Origin: Oceaniglobus trochenteri
Lineage (GTDB): Bacteria > Pseudomonadota > Alphaproteobacteria > Rhodobacterales > Rhodobacteraceae
Assembly (NCBI RefSeq): GCF_020529025.1
Contig: NZ_JACNMM010000017.1
Location: 1 to 64,000 of the forward strand
DNA: 64,000 nt
Direction of reading: 5' to 3'
A program made the translations under genes and the position numbers. The notes beneath the pieces were generated by a model, which saw only the letters and a list, made by a program, of their open reading frames with translations, had not been told where the DNA came from and searched no databases. This document shows positions 25,828 through 34,992 of the stretch, one piece after another (the stretch's first letter is position 1; every line of letters begins with the position of its first letter).

Positions 25828-26439
25828 ATGCCCATGGACATGCTGACCCTTCTGGCCTTCATTCCCGCCGCTCTGGTGCTGAACCTGACGCCGGGGGCCG
25901 ACATGCTGTTCTGTCTCGGGCAGGGGCTGCGCGGGGGCGCGCGCCCGGCCCTGGCGGCCAGTGCGGGCATTTCGACGGGGGCCATGGTGCATGTGCTGCT
26001 GGCCGGGCTTGGCCTGGGGGCGGTGATGGCCGCCGCGCCCTGGCTGTTCGAGGTGATCCGCTGGGCCGGCGTGGGCTATCTGCTGTGGCTGGCCATCGTC
26101 ACGCTGCGGGCAAGGCCGCGCACCGCCATTCCGCCGGTGCGCCCCTCGCGGGCCTATCGCGACGGGCTGCTGGTGAACCTGACCAACCCCAAGGTGATCC
26201 TGTTCGTGCTGGCCTTCCTGCCGCAGTTCGTGCGCCTTGACGCGCCGGTGCTGCCGCAGTTCCTGGTGCTGGGCGCGGTGCTGGCCCTGGGCGGCTTCGT
26301 GGTGAACGGTGCCGTGGGCATCGGCGCGGGTCGGGTTGCGGCGCGGTTGTCCCATGGCCCGGTGCGCGCCCTGGGCTGGATCAGCGCCGGGATATTTGCC
26401 GCACTGGCCCTGCGGCTGGCATTTCTGGAAAGGGGATAG
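25828..26439 (+). CDS. LysE/RhtB family translocator
   Basis: A 203-aa amino-acid exporter-type membrane protein with six helices. The family N-terminal motif NLTPGADMLFCLGQGLRGG (about residues 20-38) and the NLTNPKVILFVLAFLPQF segment are clear. The exported amino acid is not predictable. The moaB gene follows 2 bases later, so the two may be co-transcribed. Confidence 0.9.
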   Translation: MPMDMLTLLAFIPAALVLNLTPGADMLFCLGQGLRGGARPALAASAGISTGAMVHVLLAGLGLGAVMAAAPWLFEVIRWAGVGYLLWLAIVTLRARPRTAIPPVRPSRAYRDGLLVNLTNPKVILFVLAFLPQFVRLDAPVLPQFLVLGAVLALGGFVVNGAVGIGAGRVAARLSHGPVRALGWISAGIFAALALRLAFLERG

Positions 26440-26441
26440 GC

Positions 26442-26984
26442 ATGACGGGTATCGACGAGGACAAGCAATTTCTGCCGGTGCGCATCGCCGTGCTGACGGT
26501 GTCGGACACGCGCAGCTTTGACGACGACCGCTCGGGCGACACGCTGGTGGCGCGGATCGCGGCGGCGGGTCATGTCCTGGCGGCCCGCGCCATCGTGCAG
26601 GACGACCGCGCGATGATCGCCGACCGGCTGCGCGGCTGGTGCGCCGACGATCAGGTCGATGTCATCATCTCGACCGGGGGCACCGGCCTTACGGGGCGCG
26701 ACGTGACCGTCGAGGCGCACCGCGATGTCTATGAGAAGGAGATCGAGGCTTTCGGCACCGTCTTCACCATCGTCAGCATGAAGAAGATCGGCACCAGCGC
26801 CGTGCAAAGCCGCGCCTGTGGCGGGGTGGCGCAGGGCACCTATCTTTTTGCCCTGCCCGGCAGCCCCGGCGCCTGCAAGGACGGATGGGACGAAATCCTC
26901 GCGCCGCAACTGGACTATCGCCACCGGCCCTGCAACTTCGTCGAGATCTTCCCGCGTCTGGACGAACACCTGCGAAGGAAATGA
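26442..26984 (+). CDS. moaB: Molybdenum cofactor biosynthesis protein MoaB
   Basis: A 180-aa MogA/MoaB-type protein that adenylates molybdopterin before molybdate insertion. SDTRSFDDDRSGD near the N-terminus, ISTGGTGLTGRDVT near residue 75 and the GTYLFALPGSPGACKDGWDE end are diagnostic. It lies 2 bases after the LysE gene. It complements the moaE and moaD genes at the left end of this window. Confidence 0.93.
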   Translation: MTGIDEDKQFLPVRIAVLTVSDTRSFDDDRSGDTLVARIAAAGHVLAARAIVQDDRAMIADRLRGWCADDQVDVIISTGGTGLTGRDVTVEAHRDVYEKEIEAFGTVFTIVSMKKIGTSAVQSRACGGVAQGTYLFALPGSPGACKDGWDEILAPQLDYRHRPCNFVEIFPRLDEHLRRK

Positions 26985-27080
26985 CACCCACGCAGGTTTG
27001 AAAGGGAAAATGGCATTAACGCTTGGCGCTTGGGCCCGGTCCGCTACATCATGCAGCAATTGAAACCGGGATTTTGTTAG

Positions 27081-28547
27081 ATGCGCTTTCTCCGCCGCTC
27101 CTTGGTCGGGCTGTTCCTTCTGGCGACAACGCTGGGCCTGCTGGCGCTTGCCGGGCAGGGGCTTTTTGCCGCCTTCGAGGCGCGCAATGCCGACAAGGGC
27201 GGCGCGCGTCCGGCCCGCGAACGGGTGCTGGCGGTGAATGTCGTTCCCTTCACGCCCGAAACCGTGGTGCCTGTCCTGTCGACCTTCGGGGAGATCCGCA
27301 GCCGTCGCACGCTTGAGGTGCGGGCCAGCGCGCCGGGCGCGGTGGTGGAACTGGGCGAAGGGGTGCGCGATGGCGGGCGGGTGGCGGCGGGCCAGCTTCT
27401 GTTCCGGATCGACCCGACCGATGCCATGACGGCGCTGAAGGTGGCCCGGACCGATCTGGCGGATGCCGAGGCCGAGTTGCGCGACGCTCGCCGTTCGCTG
27501 GAACTGGCGGGGGAGGACGTGGCCTCGGCCCGCGCCCAGGCCGATCTGCGCGAACGCGCCCTGCAACGCCAGCGTGACCTGGCCGACCGGGGTGTTGGCA
27601 CCGCCGCGGCGATCGAGGCGGCGGAACTGACCGCGGCTTCGGCGCAGCAGGCGGTTCTGTCGCGCCGTCAGGCCCAGGCGCAGGCCCAGGCGCGGCTGGA
27701 TCAGGCCACGACCCAGCTGAGCCGTGAACGCATCGCCCTGGAAGAGGCGCAGCGCCGGGTGGACGACACCGCGATTCACGCCGAATTCGACGGTATCCTT
27801 GGCGATGTGACGGTGGTGAAGGGGCGGCTTGTCACCAGCAACGAAAAACTGGCGCAACTGGTGGACCCGGACGCGCTTGAGGTGTCGTTCCGGGTGTCCA
27901 CGCCGCAATATGCCCGCCTGTTGGACAGCGCGGGGCGGCTGATCGACGCCCAACTTGCCGTTTCGCTTGAGGTGAACGGGTTCACCCTGGCCACCGACGG
28001 GCGGATCACCCGCGAAAGTGCCGCCGTGGGAACCGGCCAGACCGGGCGGCTTCTGTTTGCCGACCTGCAAAGCGCCACCGGCTTTCGCCCCGGCGATTTT
28101 GCCACCGTCGATATCGACGAACCGCCCCTTGAAAGGGTGGCGCGCCTGCCTGCGGCGGCCGTGGATTCGGCCGATACCGTTCTTCTGGTGGGCGAAGAGG
28201 ACCGCCTTGAGGTGGCCGGGGTGGACGTTCTGCGCCGTCAGGGCGACGATGTGCTGGTGCGCGCGCGCGGCCTTGCCGGCCGCGACGTTGTGGCCGAGCG
28301 GTCGCCGCTTCTGGGCGCCGGGATCAAGGTGCGCGCCCTGCGCCCCGGCGCGGCGGATGCCCCGGCCGAACCCCCTGCGCCCGCCATGGTGGAACTGACC
28401 GAGGAACGCCGCGCCCGCCTGATTGCCTTTGTCGAGGGCAACGAGAGGATGCCGAGCGAGGCGAAGGAACGGGTGCTGGCGCAGTTGCGCGAAGCCAGCG
28501 TTCCGGCCCAGACGATCGAGCGTATCGAATCCCGGATGGGGGGCTAG
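27081..28547 (+). CDS. RND efflux periplasmic adaptor (membrane fusion protein)
   Basis: 488 aa. An N-terminal membrane helix (FLLATTLGLLALAGQGLFAA) is followed by a biotinyl-lipoyl domain, a long alpha-hairpin (ALKVARTDLADAEAELRDAR through LDQATTQLSRERIALEEAQR) and the beta-barrel segment with AEFDGILGDVTVVKGRLV. The last 55 residues form an unusual charged helical tail (LTEERRARLIAFVEGNERMP). It assembles with the RND pump that follows 3 bases later. No outer-membrane factor gene is adjacent. Confidence 0.92.
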   Translation: MRFLRRSLVGLFLLATTLGLLALAGQGLFAAFEARNADKGGARPARERVLAVNVVPFTPETVVPVLSTFGEIRSRRTLEVRASAPGAVVELGEGVRDGGRVAAGQLLFRIDPTDAMTALKVARTDLADAEAELRDARRSLELAGEDVASARAQADLRERALQRQRDLADRGVGTAAAIEAAELTAASAQQAVLSRRQAQAQAQARLDQATTQLSRERIALEEAQRRVDDTAIHAEFDGILGDVTVVKGRLVTSNEKLAQLVDPDALEVSFRVSTPQYARLLDSAGRLIDAQLAVSLEVNGFTLATDGRITRESAAVGTGQTGRLLFADLQSATGFRPGDFATVDIDEPPLERVARLPAAAVDSADTVLLVGEEDRLEVAGVDVLRRQGDDVLVRARGLAGRDVVAERSPLLGAGIKVRALRPGAADAPAEPPAPAMVELTEERRARLIAFVEGNERMPSEAKERVLAQLREASVPAQTIERIESRMGG

Positions 28548-28550
28548 GCC

Positions 28551-31500
28551 ATGGCGCTGCGTCGGCTTCAGGGGGCGGGCGGCATCCTGTCCTATTTCGC
28601 CCGGCACCGCACGGCGGCCAACCTTCTGCTGGTGGTGATGCTGGCCCTCGGGGTGGCCTCGGCGCCCCGGATGCGGGCGCAGTTCTTTCCCGATGTGATC
28701 ATCGACAGCGTGTCGGTCAGCATCGCCTGGGATGGCGCGGGCGCCGAGGATATCGACGGTGCCATCGTGCAGGTTCTGGAACCGGCGCTTCTGGCGGTCG
28801 AGGGGGTCGAGGGTTCATCGGCCTCGTCCTCGGAGGGGCGGGCGCGCATCCGGCTGGATTTCGAACCCGGCTGGGACATGGCCCGCGCCGCCGATGATGT
28901 GCAGGGCGCGGTGGATTCCGTCACCAACCTGCCCGAGGATGCCGAAGACCCCGAGGTGCGCCGCGGTGCCTGGCGCGACCGGGTGACCGATGTCGTCATC
29001 CATGGCCCGGTGGGGGTGGACCAGCTGGGCCGCTTCGCCGACGAATTCACCGCCCGCCTGTTCCAGGCCGGTGTCACCCGTGTCACCCTGCGCGGCGTGG
29101 CGGCGCCCGAAACACTGGTCGAGGTCGCGTCGATCTCGCTGATCCGCAACAACGTGACCATGCGCGAAATCGCGGCGGCCATCGCCGAGGGGGCCGAAAC
29201 CAAGCCGGCCGGCGACGTGTCCGGCAGCGCCCGTGTCCGCACCGGCGTTGAGAAGCGCAGCGCCGACCAGATCGGCGATATCGTCCTGCGGTCGAACCCC
29301 GATGGCAGCAAGCTGCGGATTTCGGACGTGGCGCAGGTGCGCGCCGAGGGGATCGACCGGGACCGAGCCTATTTCGTCGGGCCCAACAGCGCCATCTCAA
29401 TCCGGGTCGACCGCACCGACCGGGGCGATGCCATCGCCATCCAGCGCCAGGTCGAAGAGGTGGCCGAGGAAATGCAGCTGGGCCTGCCGCGCGGCGTGAA
29501 GATCGACCTGATCCGCACCCGGGCCGAGGCGATCACCGGGCGGCTGAACATCCTGCTGGACAACGGGATCATGGGGCTTGGCCTTGTGGTGCTGCTGTTG
29601 TTCCTGTTCCTGAACGCGCGCACGGCCTTCTGGGTGGCGGCGGGCATTCCGGTGGCCATGACGGCGGCGGTGGCGCTGATGTATGCCGCCGGGCTGACCC
29701 TGAACATGATTTCGCTGTTCGCGCTGATCATCACCCTGGGGATCGTCGTGGACGATGCCATCGTGGTGGGGGAACACGCCGATTTCCGGGTGCGCCGTCT
29801 GGGCGAAACCCCGGTCGATGCGGCGGTCAACGCGGCCCAGCGGATGTTTCCGCCGGTCTTTTCGGCCACGCTGACCACGGTGATCGCCTTCATGGCGCTG
29901 GTGGCCGTTGGGGGGCGTTTCGGCGATCTGATCTCGGACATTCCCTTCACGGTGATCGTGGTTCTGATCGCCTCGCTTGTGGAATGTTTCCTGATCCTGC
30001 CCAACCACATGGCCCATGCCATGGCGCATTCGGCCAGGGCCCATTGGTACGACTGGCCGTCGCGCACGGTGAACCGGGGGTTTTCGTGGGTGCGCGACGT
30101 GATCTTCCGGCGGCTGATGGCGGGGGTGATCTGGGCGCGCTATCCGGTGATGGCGGGTGTGATCCTGATTCTGGTCAGCCAGGGCGCCCTGTTCATCCGG
30201 GGCGACGTGACCTGGCGGTTCTTCGCCAGCCCGGAACAGGAATCCATCAGCGGCAACTTCGCCATGGCCCCGGGTGCCACCCGAAGCGACACCATCGAGA
30301 TGATGCGCGGGATACAGAAGGCGGTCGAGGATCTGGGCGCGAAATACGAGGTCGAGTTCGGCCGCAACCCGGTTGATTTCGCCATGGCCGAGGTGGGCGG
30401 CACCACCGGGCGCGGGCTGTCGGGCGAAGATACGAAGGACGCCGATCTTCTGGGGTCCATTGCCATCGAACTGATCGAGGCCGACCTGCGCCCCTATTCC
30501 AGCTTCAAGTTCCTGGGAGAGTTGCAGGATGCCGTGCCATCGCATCCCCTGCTGGAAACCCTGTCGTTCCGGCGCTGGGGGTCGGGGCCGGGGGGCGATT
30601 CACTGGATGTGCAGATCTTTGGCGCCAGTGCCGCGCGCCTGAAAGAGGCGGCGGAATCTCTCAAGACCACCATGGCGCAATTCGGCGAGGTTTCCGCGCT
30701 TGAGGATACGCTGGCCTATGACAAGGAGGAACTGGTGCTGGACCTGACGGCGCAGGGTCAGGCGCTGGGCATCTCGATCGATGCCCTGGGGCGCACCCTG
30801 CGCGACCGGCTGAACGGGATCGAGGCGGCCAGCTATCCCGACGGGCCACGCTCGGCCCGGATCATGGTGCAACTGCCCGAGGACGAGCTGACGGCCGATT
30901 TCCTTGACCGCACGCTGATCCGCACGGCGGGCGGCGATTACGTCAGCCTGGCCGATATCGTGACGGTCGAAAGGCGCGGCGGCTTTTCCACCGTCCGGCG
31001 TGAGAACGGCCTGCGGCTGGTGTCGGTGACCGGCGACATCTCCGAAGACGACCCTGCCCGCGCCGCCGAGATCGTCGAGCGGTTGCAGACCGAGTTTTTG
31101 CCCGCCCTTGAAGAGAATTTCGGCGTCACCACCCGGCAATCGGGCCTGGCCGAACAGGAGAGCGATTTCCTGAGCGATGCCGCCGTCGGCTTCGGGCTGT
31201 GCCTGCTTGGCATCTACCTCACCCTTGCCTGGATATTCGCCAGCTGGACACGCCCCATGGTGGTGATGGCGATCATTCCCTTCGGCCTCGTGGGTACGAT
31301 CTATGGCCACCACCTGTGGGATATCCCGCTTTCGCTGTTCTCGGTGGTGGGGTTGATCGGGATGACCGGCATCATCATTAACGATTCCATCGTCCTGGTG
31401 TCGACGGTCGATGAATACGCGGCCGAGCGCGGGCTGATCCCGGCGATCATCGACGGCACTGCCGACCGCCTGCGCCCGGTCTTCCTGACCACGGCGACGA

Positions 31501-31943
31501 CGGTTCTGGGCCTTGCGCCGCTGCTTTACGAAACCTCGTCCCAGGCGCAGTTCCTGAAACCCACGGTCGTCACGCTGGTCTACGGGCTGGGCTTCGGGTT
31601 TGTCCTTGTCCTGCTGGTGGTGCCGGCGCTTCTGGCGATGCAGCAGGACCTGGGCAAGCAGTTCGCGGCCCTGCGCCGCACCTTGGGGTTCCGGCGCGGT
31701 GCGCGGGGCGTGGGGCTTGCGGTGGCCATGGTTGCGCTGGCCGGGCTTGGCTGGTTCGCGCTGACCTTGGGGGCGGTGATCGTGACCGGAGATTTTGCCG
31801 CGCCGCTGGTGGGTGTCCTGCCCGCCGCCCCGGCGCCCGCCATGGCGCTGGCCGTCTTCCTGGCCGGGGTCGCGGCGCTGGCGCTGCTGACCTATCTGGT
31901 GGGGGCCATGGTTTTTGGTCTGCGCCGGGGGCGGTCGGCCTAG
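28551..31943 (+). CDS. RND efflux transporter permease, 1130 aa
   Basis: A proton-driven inner-membrane pump of the AcrB-like superfamily. Early signature residues include AAGIPVAMTAAVALM and GIVVDDAIVVGEHADF in helix 4, where the DD pair carries protons. The two halves are repeated, with GMTGIIINDSIVLVSTVDEY in the second. A C-terminal stretch of about 80 residues adds two further helices (VGLAVAMVALAGLGWFALTL; AMALAVFLAGVAALALLTYL), so it is longer than typical pumps. It pairs with the upstream adaptor; the substrate is unknown. Confidence 0.93.
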   Translation: MALRRLQGAGGILSYFARHRTAANLLLVVMLALGVASAPRMRAQFFPDVIIDSVSVSIAWDGAGAEDIDGAIVQVLEPALLAVEGVEGSSASSSEGRARIRLDFEPGWDMARAADDVQGAVDSVTNLPEDAEDPEVRRGAWRDRVTDVVIHGPVGVDQLGRFADEFTARLFQAGVTRVTLRGVAAPETLVEVASISLIRNNVTMREIAAAIAEGAETKPAGDVSGSARVRTGVEKRSADQIGDIVLRSNPDGSKLRISDVAQVRAEGIDRDRAYFVGPNSAISIRVDRTDRGDAIAIQRQVEEVAEEMQLGLPRGVKIDLIRTRAEAITGRLNILLDNGIMGLGLVVLLLFLFLNARTAFWVAAGIPVAMTAAVALMYAAGLTLNMISLFALIITLGIVVDDAIVVGEHADFRVRRLGETPVDAAVNAAQRMFPPVFSATLTTVIAFMALVAVGGRFGDLISDIPFTVIVVLIASLVECFLILPNHMAHAMAHSARAHWYDWPSRTVNRGFSWVRDVIFRRLMAGVIWARYPVMAGVILILVSQGALFIRGDVTWRFFASPEQESISGNFAMAPGATRSDTIEMMRGIQKAVEDLGAKYEVEFGRNPVDFAMAEVGGTTGRGLSGEDTKDADLLGSIAIELIEADLRPYSSFKFLGELQDAVPSHPLLETLSFRRWGSGPGGDSLDVQIFGASAARLKEAAESLKTTMAQFGEVSALEDTLAYDKEELVLDLTAQGQALGISIDALGRTLRDRLNGIEAASYPDGPRSARIMVQLPEDELTADFLDRTLIRTAGGDYVSLADIVTVERRGGFSTVRRENGLRLVSVTGDISEDDPARAAEIVERLQTEFLPALEENFGVTTRQSGLAEQESDFLSDAAVGFGLCLLGIYLTLAWIFASWTRPMVVMAIIPFGLVGTIYGHHLWDIPLSLFSVVGLIGMTGIIINDSIVLVSTVDEYAAERGLIPAIIDGTADRLRPVFLTTATTVLGLAPLLYETSSQAQFLKPTVVTLVYGLGFGFVLVLLVVPALLAMQQDLGKQFAALRRTLGFRRGARGVGLAVAMVALAGLGWFALTLGAVIVTGDFAAPLVGVLPAAPAPAMALAVFLAGVAALALLTYLVGAMVFGLRRGRSA

Positions 31944-32737
31944 CCGCAGCCGTGGATATCGACCGCGCCGCGCTGCCCCAGAAGGGTGAAGCGCAGGCGC
32001 GAACGGTCCAGCGCCAGGGGCGCGCCGCCATCGGGCAGGATGTCGACCGACGCCTCAAGGGTGGCCCCCGCCCGCCGCGTGGTTGCCTGCGAGATCCAGA
32101 CCGGGGCGCCGGGCAGTTCCACCACCACGAATTCGTCGCCGCCAAGGGGCGGCAGATCGACCTGCGCGGTCAGGCGCAATCCATCGCTTTGCGCGGCCAC
32201 GTCGCAGCGCACGGGCGAGGCGCCGGCCTCGCGCGCGGTCATCGGGCGATCGTTGATCGCGGCGACGATGCGCGCGTCCTTGCGGGTTTCGCCCCGGGGC
32301 AGATCGGCGGCGATGCGGGCGGTGACCGGCACGCAGACATGTTCGCACACGCCCATGCTGACGGTGCCGCGCAGGGCAATGGCGCGGTCGGCCTGAAGGG
32401 GGGTGAATTCGATCGGGATCACCACCTGCTCAAGATAGCCCACCGAGGTATAGCCGTTCTGCCCGAAGACCTGGGGCACCGGCCAGTGGATGGCCACCGC
32501 GCCCAGGTTGTCGGACCCGCCCCAATCGAACTGGGCGGGGATGCCGGCATCTCCGGGGGCGCGCCAATAGGTTTTCCAGCCGGGCACCAGGGTGATGCGC
32601 AGGGCTGCCATGTGGGTGCCCTGGGCCGTGCGCCAGCCCGGCAGCACCTGAAGCTGGGCAAGATCGTCAAGCGTCTGCGCGCCGACGGGTCCGGCAAGCG
32701 ACAGGCAGAGGGCAAGAAGGCGCAGGGTGGATTTCAT
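31940..32737 (-). CDS. DsbD N-terminal-like periplasmic protein
   Basis: 265 aa. The signal peptide (STLRLLALCLSLAGPVGAQ) directs it to the periplasm. The domain resembles the N-terminal disulfide-exchange domain of DsbD, with a redox pair in MGVCEHVCVPV. Transmembrane and thioredoxin parts of DsbD are absent, so it may work with another reductase. It is convergent with the RND gene, overlapping its end by 4 bases. Confidence 0.85.
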   Translation of the reverse strand: MKSTLRLLALCLSLAGPVGAQTLDDLAQLQVLPGWRTAQGTHMAALRITLVPGWKTYWRAPGDAGIPAQFDWGGSDNLGAVAIHWPVPQVFGQNGYTSVGYLEQVVIPIEFTPLQADRAIALRGTVSMGVCEHVCVPVTARIAADLPRGETRKDARIVAAINDRPMTAREAGASPVRCDVAAQSDGLRLTAQVDLPPLGGDEFVVVELPGAPVWISQATTRRAGATLEASVDILPDGGAPLALDRSRLRFTLLGQRGAVDIHGCG

Positions 32738-32849
32738 GGCGCGACCCTAGCCATCGCGCCGGGGATTGGAAATCACAAACCGGCGATGGCACCGTGTGGG
32801 CGCGGGGTGTTGGCTTGCACATCGGCGCGGGCTTTGTCACTGCTTGCAC

Positions 32850-33425
32850 ATGACACAGGCCGAAACATCCCAGGATCTGATGGGCAAGCTGCTGATCGCC
32901 ATGCCGGGCATGGACGATTCGCGGTTCGAGCGCAGCGTGATCTACATCTGCGAACATGATGGCGAGGCCACCATGGGGCTGATCGTGAACAAGCCGCTGC
33001 CCGAACTCGCCTTTCCGGCGCTTCTGGAACAGCTGGACATCGAAACCGACGGCCGCACCCCCGACATGGCGGTGCATTACGGCGGGCCGGTGGAAACCGG
33101 GCGCGGTTTCGTGCTGCATTCGGCCGAATACAGCGCCGCCGACGGCACCCTGCCCCTGGGGCAGGACTTTGCCATGACCGCCACCCGCGACGTGCTGGAC
33201 GACATGGCCACGGGCGCGGGGCCGGCACGGGCGATCCTTGCGCTGGGATATGCCGGATGGGGCCCCGGGCAGCTGATGTCCGAGATCCTGGAAAATGGCT
33301 GGCTGACCTGCCCGGCCGATCCCGCCGTCGTCTTCGCGGCCGAGGACGATGCCAAGTGGAGCGCGGCCCTGGCCCTGATGGGGATCGACCCGCTGACCCT
33401 GTCGGCCACGGCGGGCCGGGCCTGA
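32850..33425 (+). CDS. YqgE/AlgH family protein
   Basis: 191 aa, DUF179 fold. LMGKLLIAMPGMDDSRFERSV, IVNKPLPELAFP, VHYGGPVETGRGFVLH and ILALGYAGWGPGQL are characteristic. The molecular function is unsettled; some members affect virulence or alginate gene expression. The start at 32850 begins the conserved part. It appears monocistronic, with the MscS gene 57 bases later. Confidence 0.92.
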   Translation: MTQAETSQDLMGKLLIAMPGMDDSRFERSVIYICEHDGEATMGLIVNKPLPELAFPALLEQLDIETDGRTPDMAVHYGGPVETGRGFVLHSAEYSAADGTLPLGQDFAMTATRDVLDDMATGAGPARAILALGYAGWGPGQLMSEILENGWLTCPADPAVVFAAEDDAKWSAALALMGIDPLTLSATAGRA

Positions 33426-33482
33426 GCGGGGACTTGCCCGCCCGGGGCCTGCATGCAACTCTGAAATTGCAACGATAGGCGG

Positions 33483-34823
33483 GTGATGGAAGCGGAATTC
33501 GAGAATCTCATCGGGCAGATCGCGATTCTGCGGCAGATGCTGACGGCGCAGGCGCTGAACCTGATCCTGCCGTCGCGGCTGTATCAGCTTGCCATCATCC
33601 TGGGGTGCATCATCCTGGCCTGGCTTCTGAACCGGTTCACGGTCGAGCGGATGCGCGACTGGATGCGCACGCGGGAAAACTGGGTCAAATGGCGGCTGCG
33701 CGCGTTGCTGGTGATCAACCGGCGGCTGACGCTGATCTATTTCGTTGCGCTGATCTGGGTCGCGACCTGGATCATGCGCTGGATTCACGTCTTTCCGTCA
33801 CGCTCGTTCCTTCTGGGGCTGGCCGCCAGCATTGCCACGGCCTGGCTGCTGGTGGTGCTGATCACGCGGCTGGTGCGCAACCCGGCGCTGCGGTCGGTCG
33901 TGCGCTGGGGGCTGTTGGTCTATGTGACGCTTTATTTCCTGGGGCTGGTCGACGAAACGGCGGCCTTCCTTGACGACATGGCCTTCGAGGTCGGGAAATT
34001 CCGCCTGTCGCTTCTGGTTCTGATCAACGCGCTGGTGGTGATCGGTGTGCTGTTCACCGGCGCGCGGCTGATCACCCAGACCAGTTCGGCGCGCATCCGC
34101 CAGAACGAGAACATCAGCCCCTCGATGCAGGTGCTGGCCGTGAAGGCGATGCAGCTTCTGCTTTACGGCGCGGCCTTCTTCCTGGGGCTCAAGGCGGTGG
34201 GGGTGGACCTGACGGGCCTTGCCGTCCTGTCGGGGGCCATCGGTGTGGGCCTTGGTTTCGGCCTTCAGAAGGTGGTCAGCAACCTTGTTTCGGGCATCAT
34301 CATCCTGCTGGACAAGTCGATCAAGCCGGGCGACGTGATCTCCATCGGGGAAACCTTCGGCTGGATCAACGCGCTGGGGGCGCGCTATGTCTCGATCACC
34401 ACGCGGGACGGCAAGGAATACCTGATCCCCAACGAAGACCTGATCACCGGGCAGGTGGTCAACTGGTCGCATTCCAACCACTTCGTGCGGCTCGACATCC
34501 ATTTCGGCACCGCTTACGGCGACGACCCCCACAAGGTGCGCGCCATCGCGATCGAGGCGGCGGCGTCGGTCCCACGGGTTCTGGGCGACAAGGCCCCGGT
34601 CTGTCACATCGTCGGCTTCGGAGACAGCTCGGTGGACTACATCCTGCGGTTCTGGATCACCGATCCCAGCGCCGGCCTGACCAACATTCGCGGCAACGTC
34701 TACCTCGCCCTCTGGGATGCCTTTCACGAGCACGGAATTTCGATCCCCTTTCCCCAGCGCGAGGTGCGGATGCTGGGCGGCGAAACTTCGCCGATGGAGC
34801 AAAAAACCCTGCCGGAGGACTGA
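33483..34823 (+). CDS. Small-conductance mechanosensitive channel family protein (MscS type)
   Basis: A 446-aa channel releasing solutes on hypo-osmotic shock. Five or six helices precede the pore helix region, LAVLSGAIGVGLGFGLQKVVSN, which is followed by the beta domain GDVISIGETFGWINALGARYV and RDGKEYLIPNEDLITGQVVN. The N-terminal sensor part is larger than in E. coli MscS. Osmotic protection fits the nearby envelope genes. Confidence 0.92.
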   Translation: MMEAEFENLIGQIAILRQMLTAQALNLILPSRLYQLAIILGCIILAWLLNRFTVERMRDWMRTRENWVKWRLRALLVINRRLTLIYFVALIWVATWIMRWIHVFPSRSFLLGLAASIATAWLLVVLITRLVRNPALRSVVRWGLLVYVTLYFLGLVDETAAFLDDMAFEVGKFRLSLLVLINALVVIGVLFTGARLITQTSSARIRQNENISPSMQVLAVKAMQLLLYGAAFFLGLKAVGVDLTGLAVLSGAIGVGLGFGLQKVVSNLVSGIIILLDKSIKPGDVISIGETFGWINALGARYVSITTRDGKEYLIPNEDLITGQVVNWSHSNHFVRLDIHFGTAYGDDPHKVRAIAIEAAASVPRVLGDKAPVCHIVGFGDSSVDYILRFWITDPSAGLTNIRGNVYLALWDAFHEHGISIPFPQREVRMLGGETSPMEQKTLPED

Positions 34824-34992
34824 AAGCGGGGCCTTGGCCTGCGTTTCTGTGTTCACCGGGTCACGATCGGTTGATCATGGGGCCATTCGGGGCCTTCAGC
34901 CCAAGGAAACATGGCTTTTTCGGGGCAAGTTGCTGTACAAAGGTCGCCGGGCCTGTAGACTTTAAAAAAAAACGAATGGCGGTGTTACGAGT

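Noticed and set aside
26382-26402. Apparent partial copy of the intergenic repeat (GGATATTTGCCG) in the LysE gene
   Set aside because: Only about 12 bases match and they lie in coding sequence; the core of the repeat is absent.
26154-28607. Long minus-strand open frame of 817 codons
   Set aside because: It lies opposite moaB and the RND adaptor gene, whose protein features are unambiguous; the antisense frame lacks any motif.
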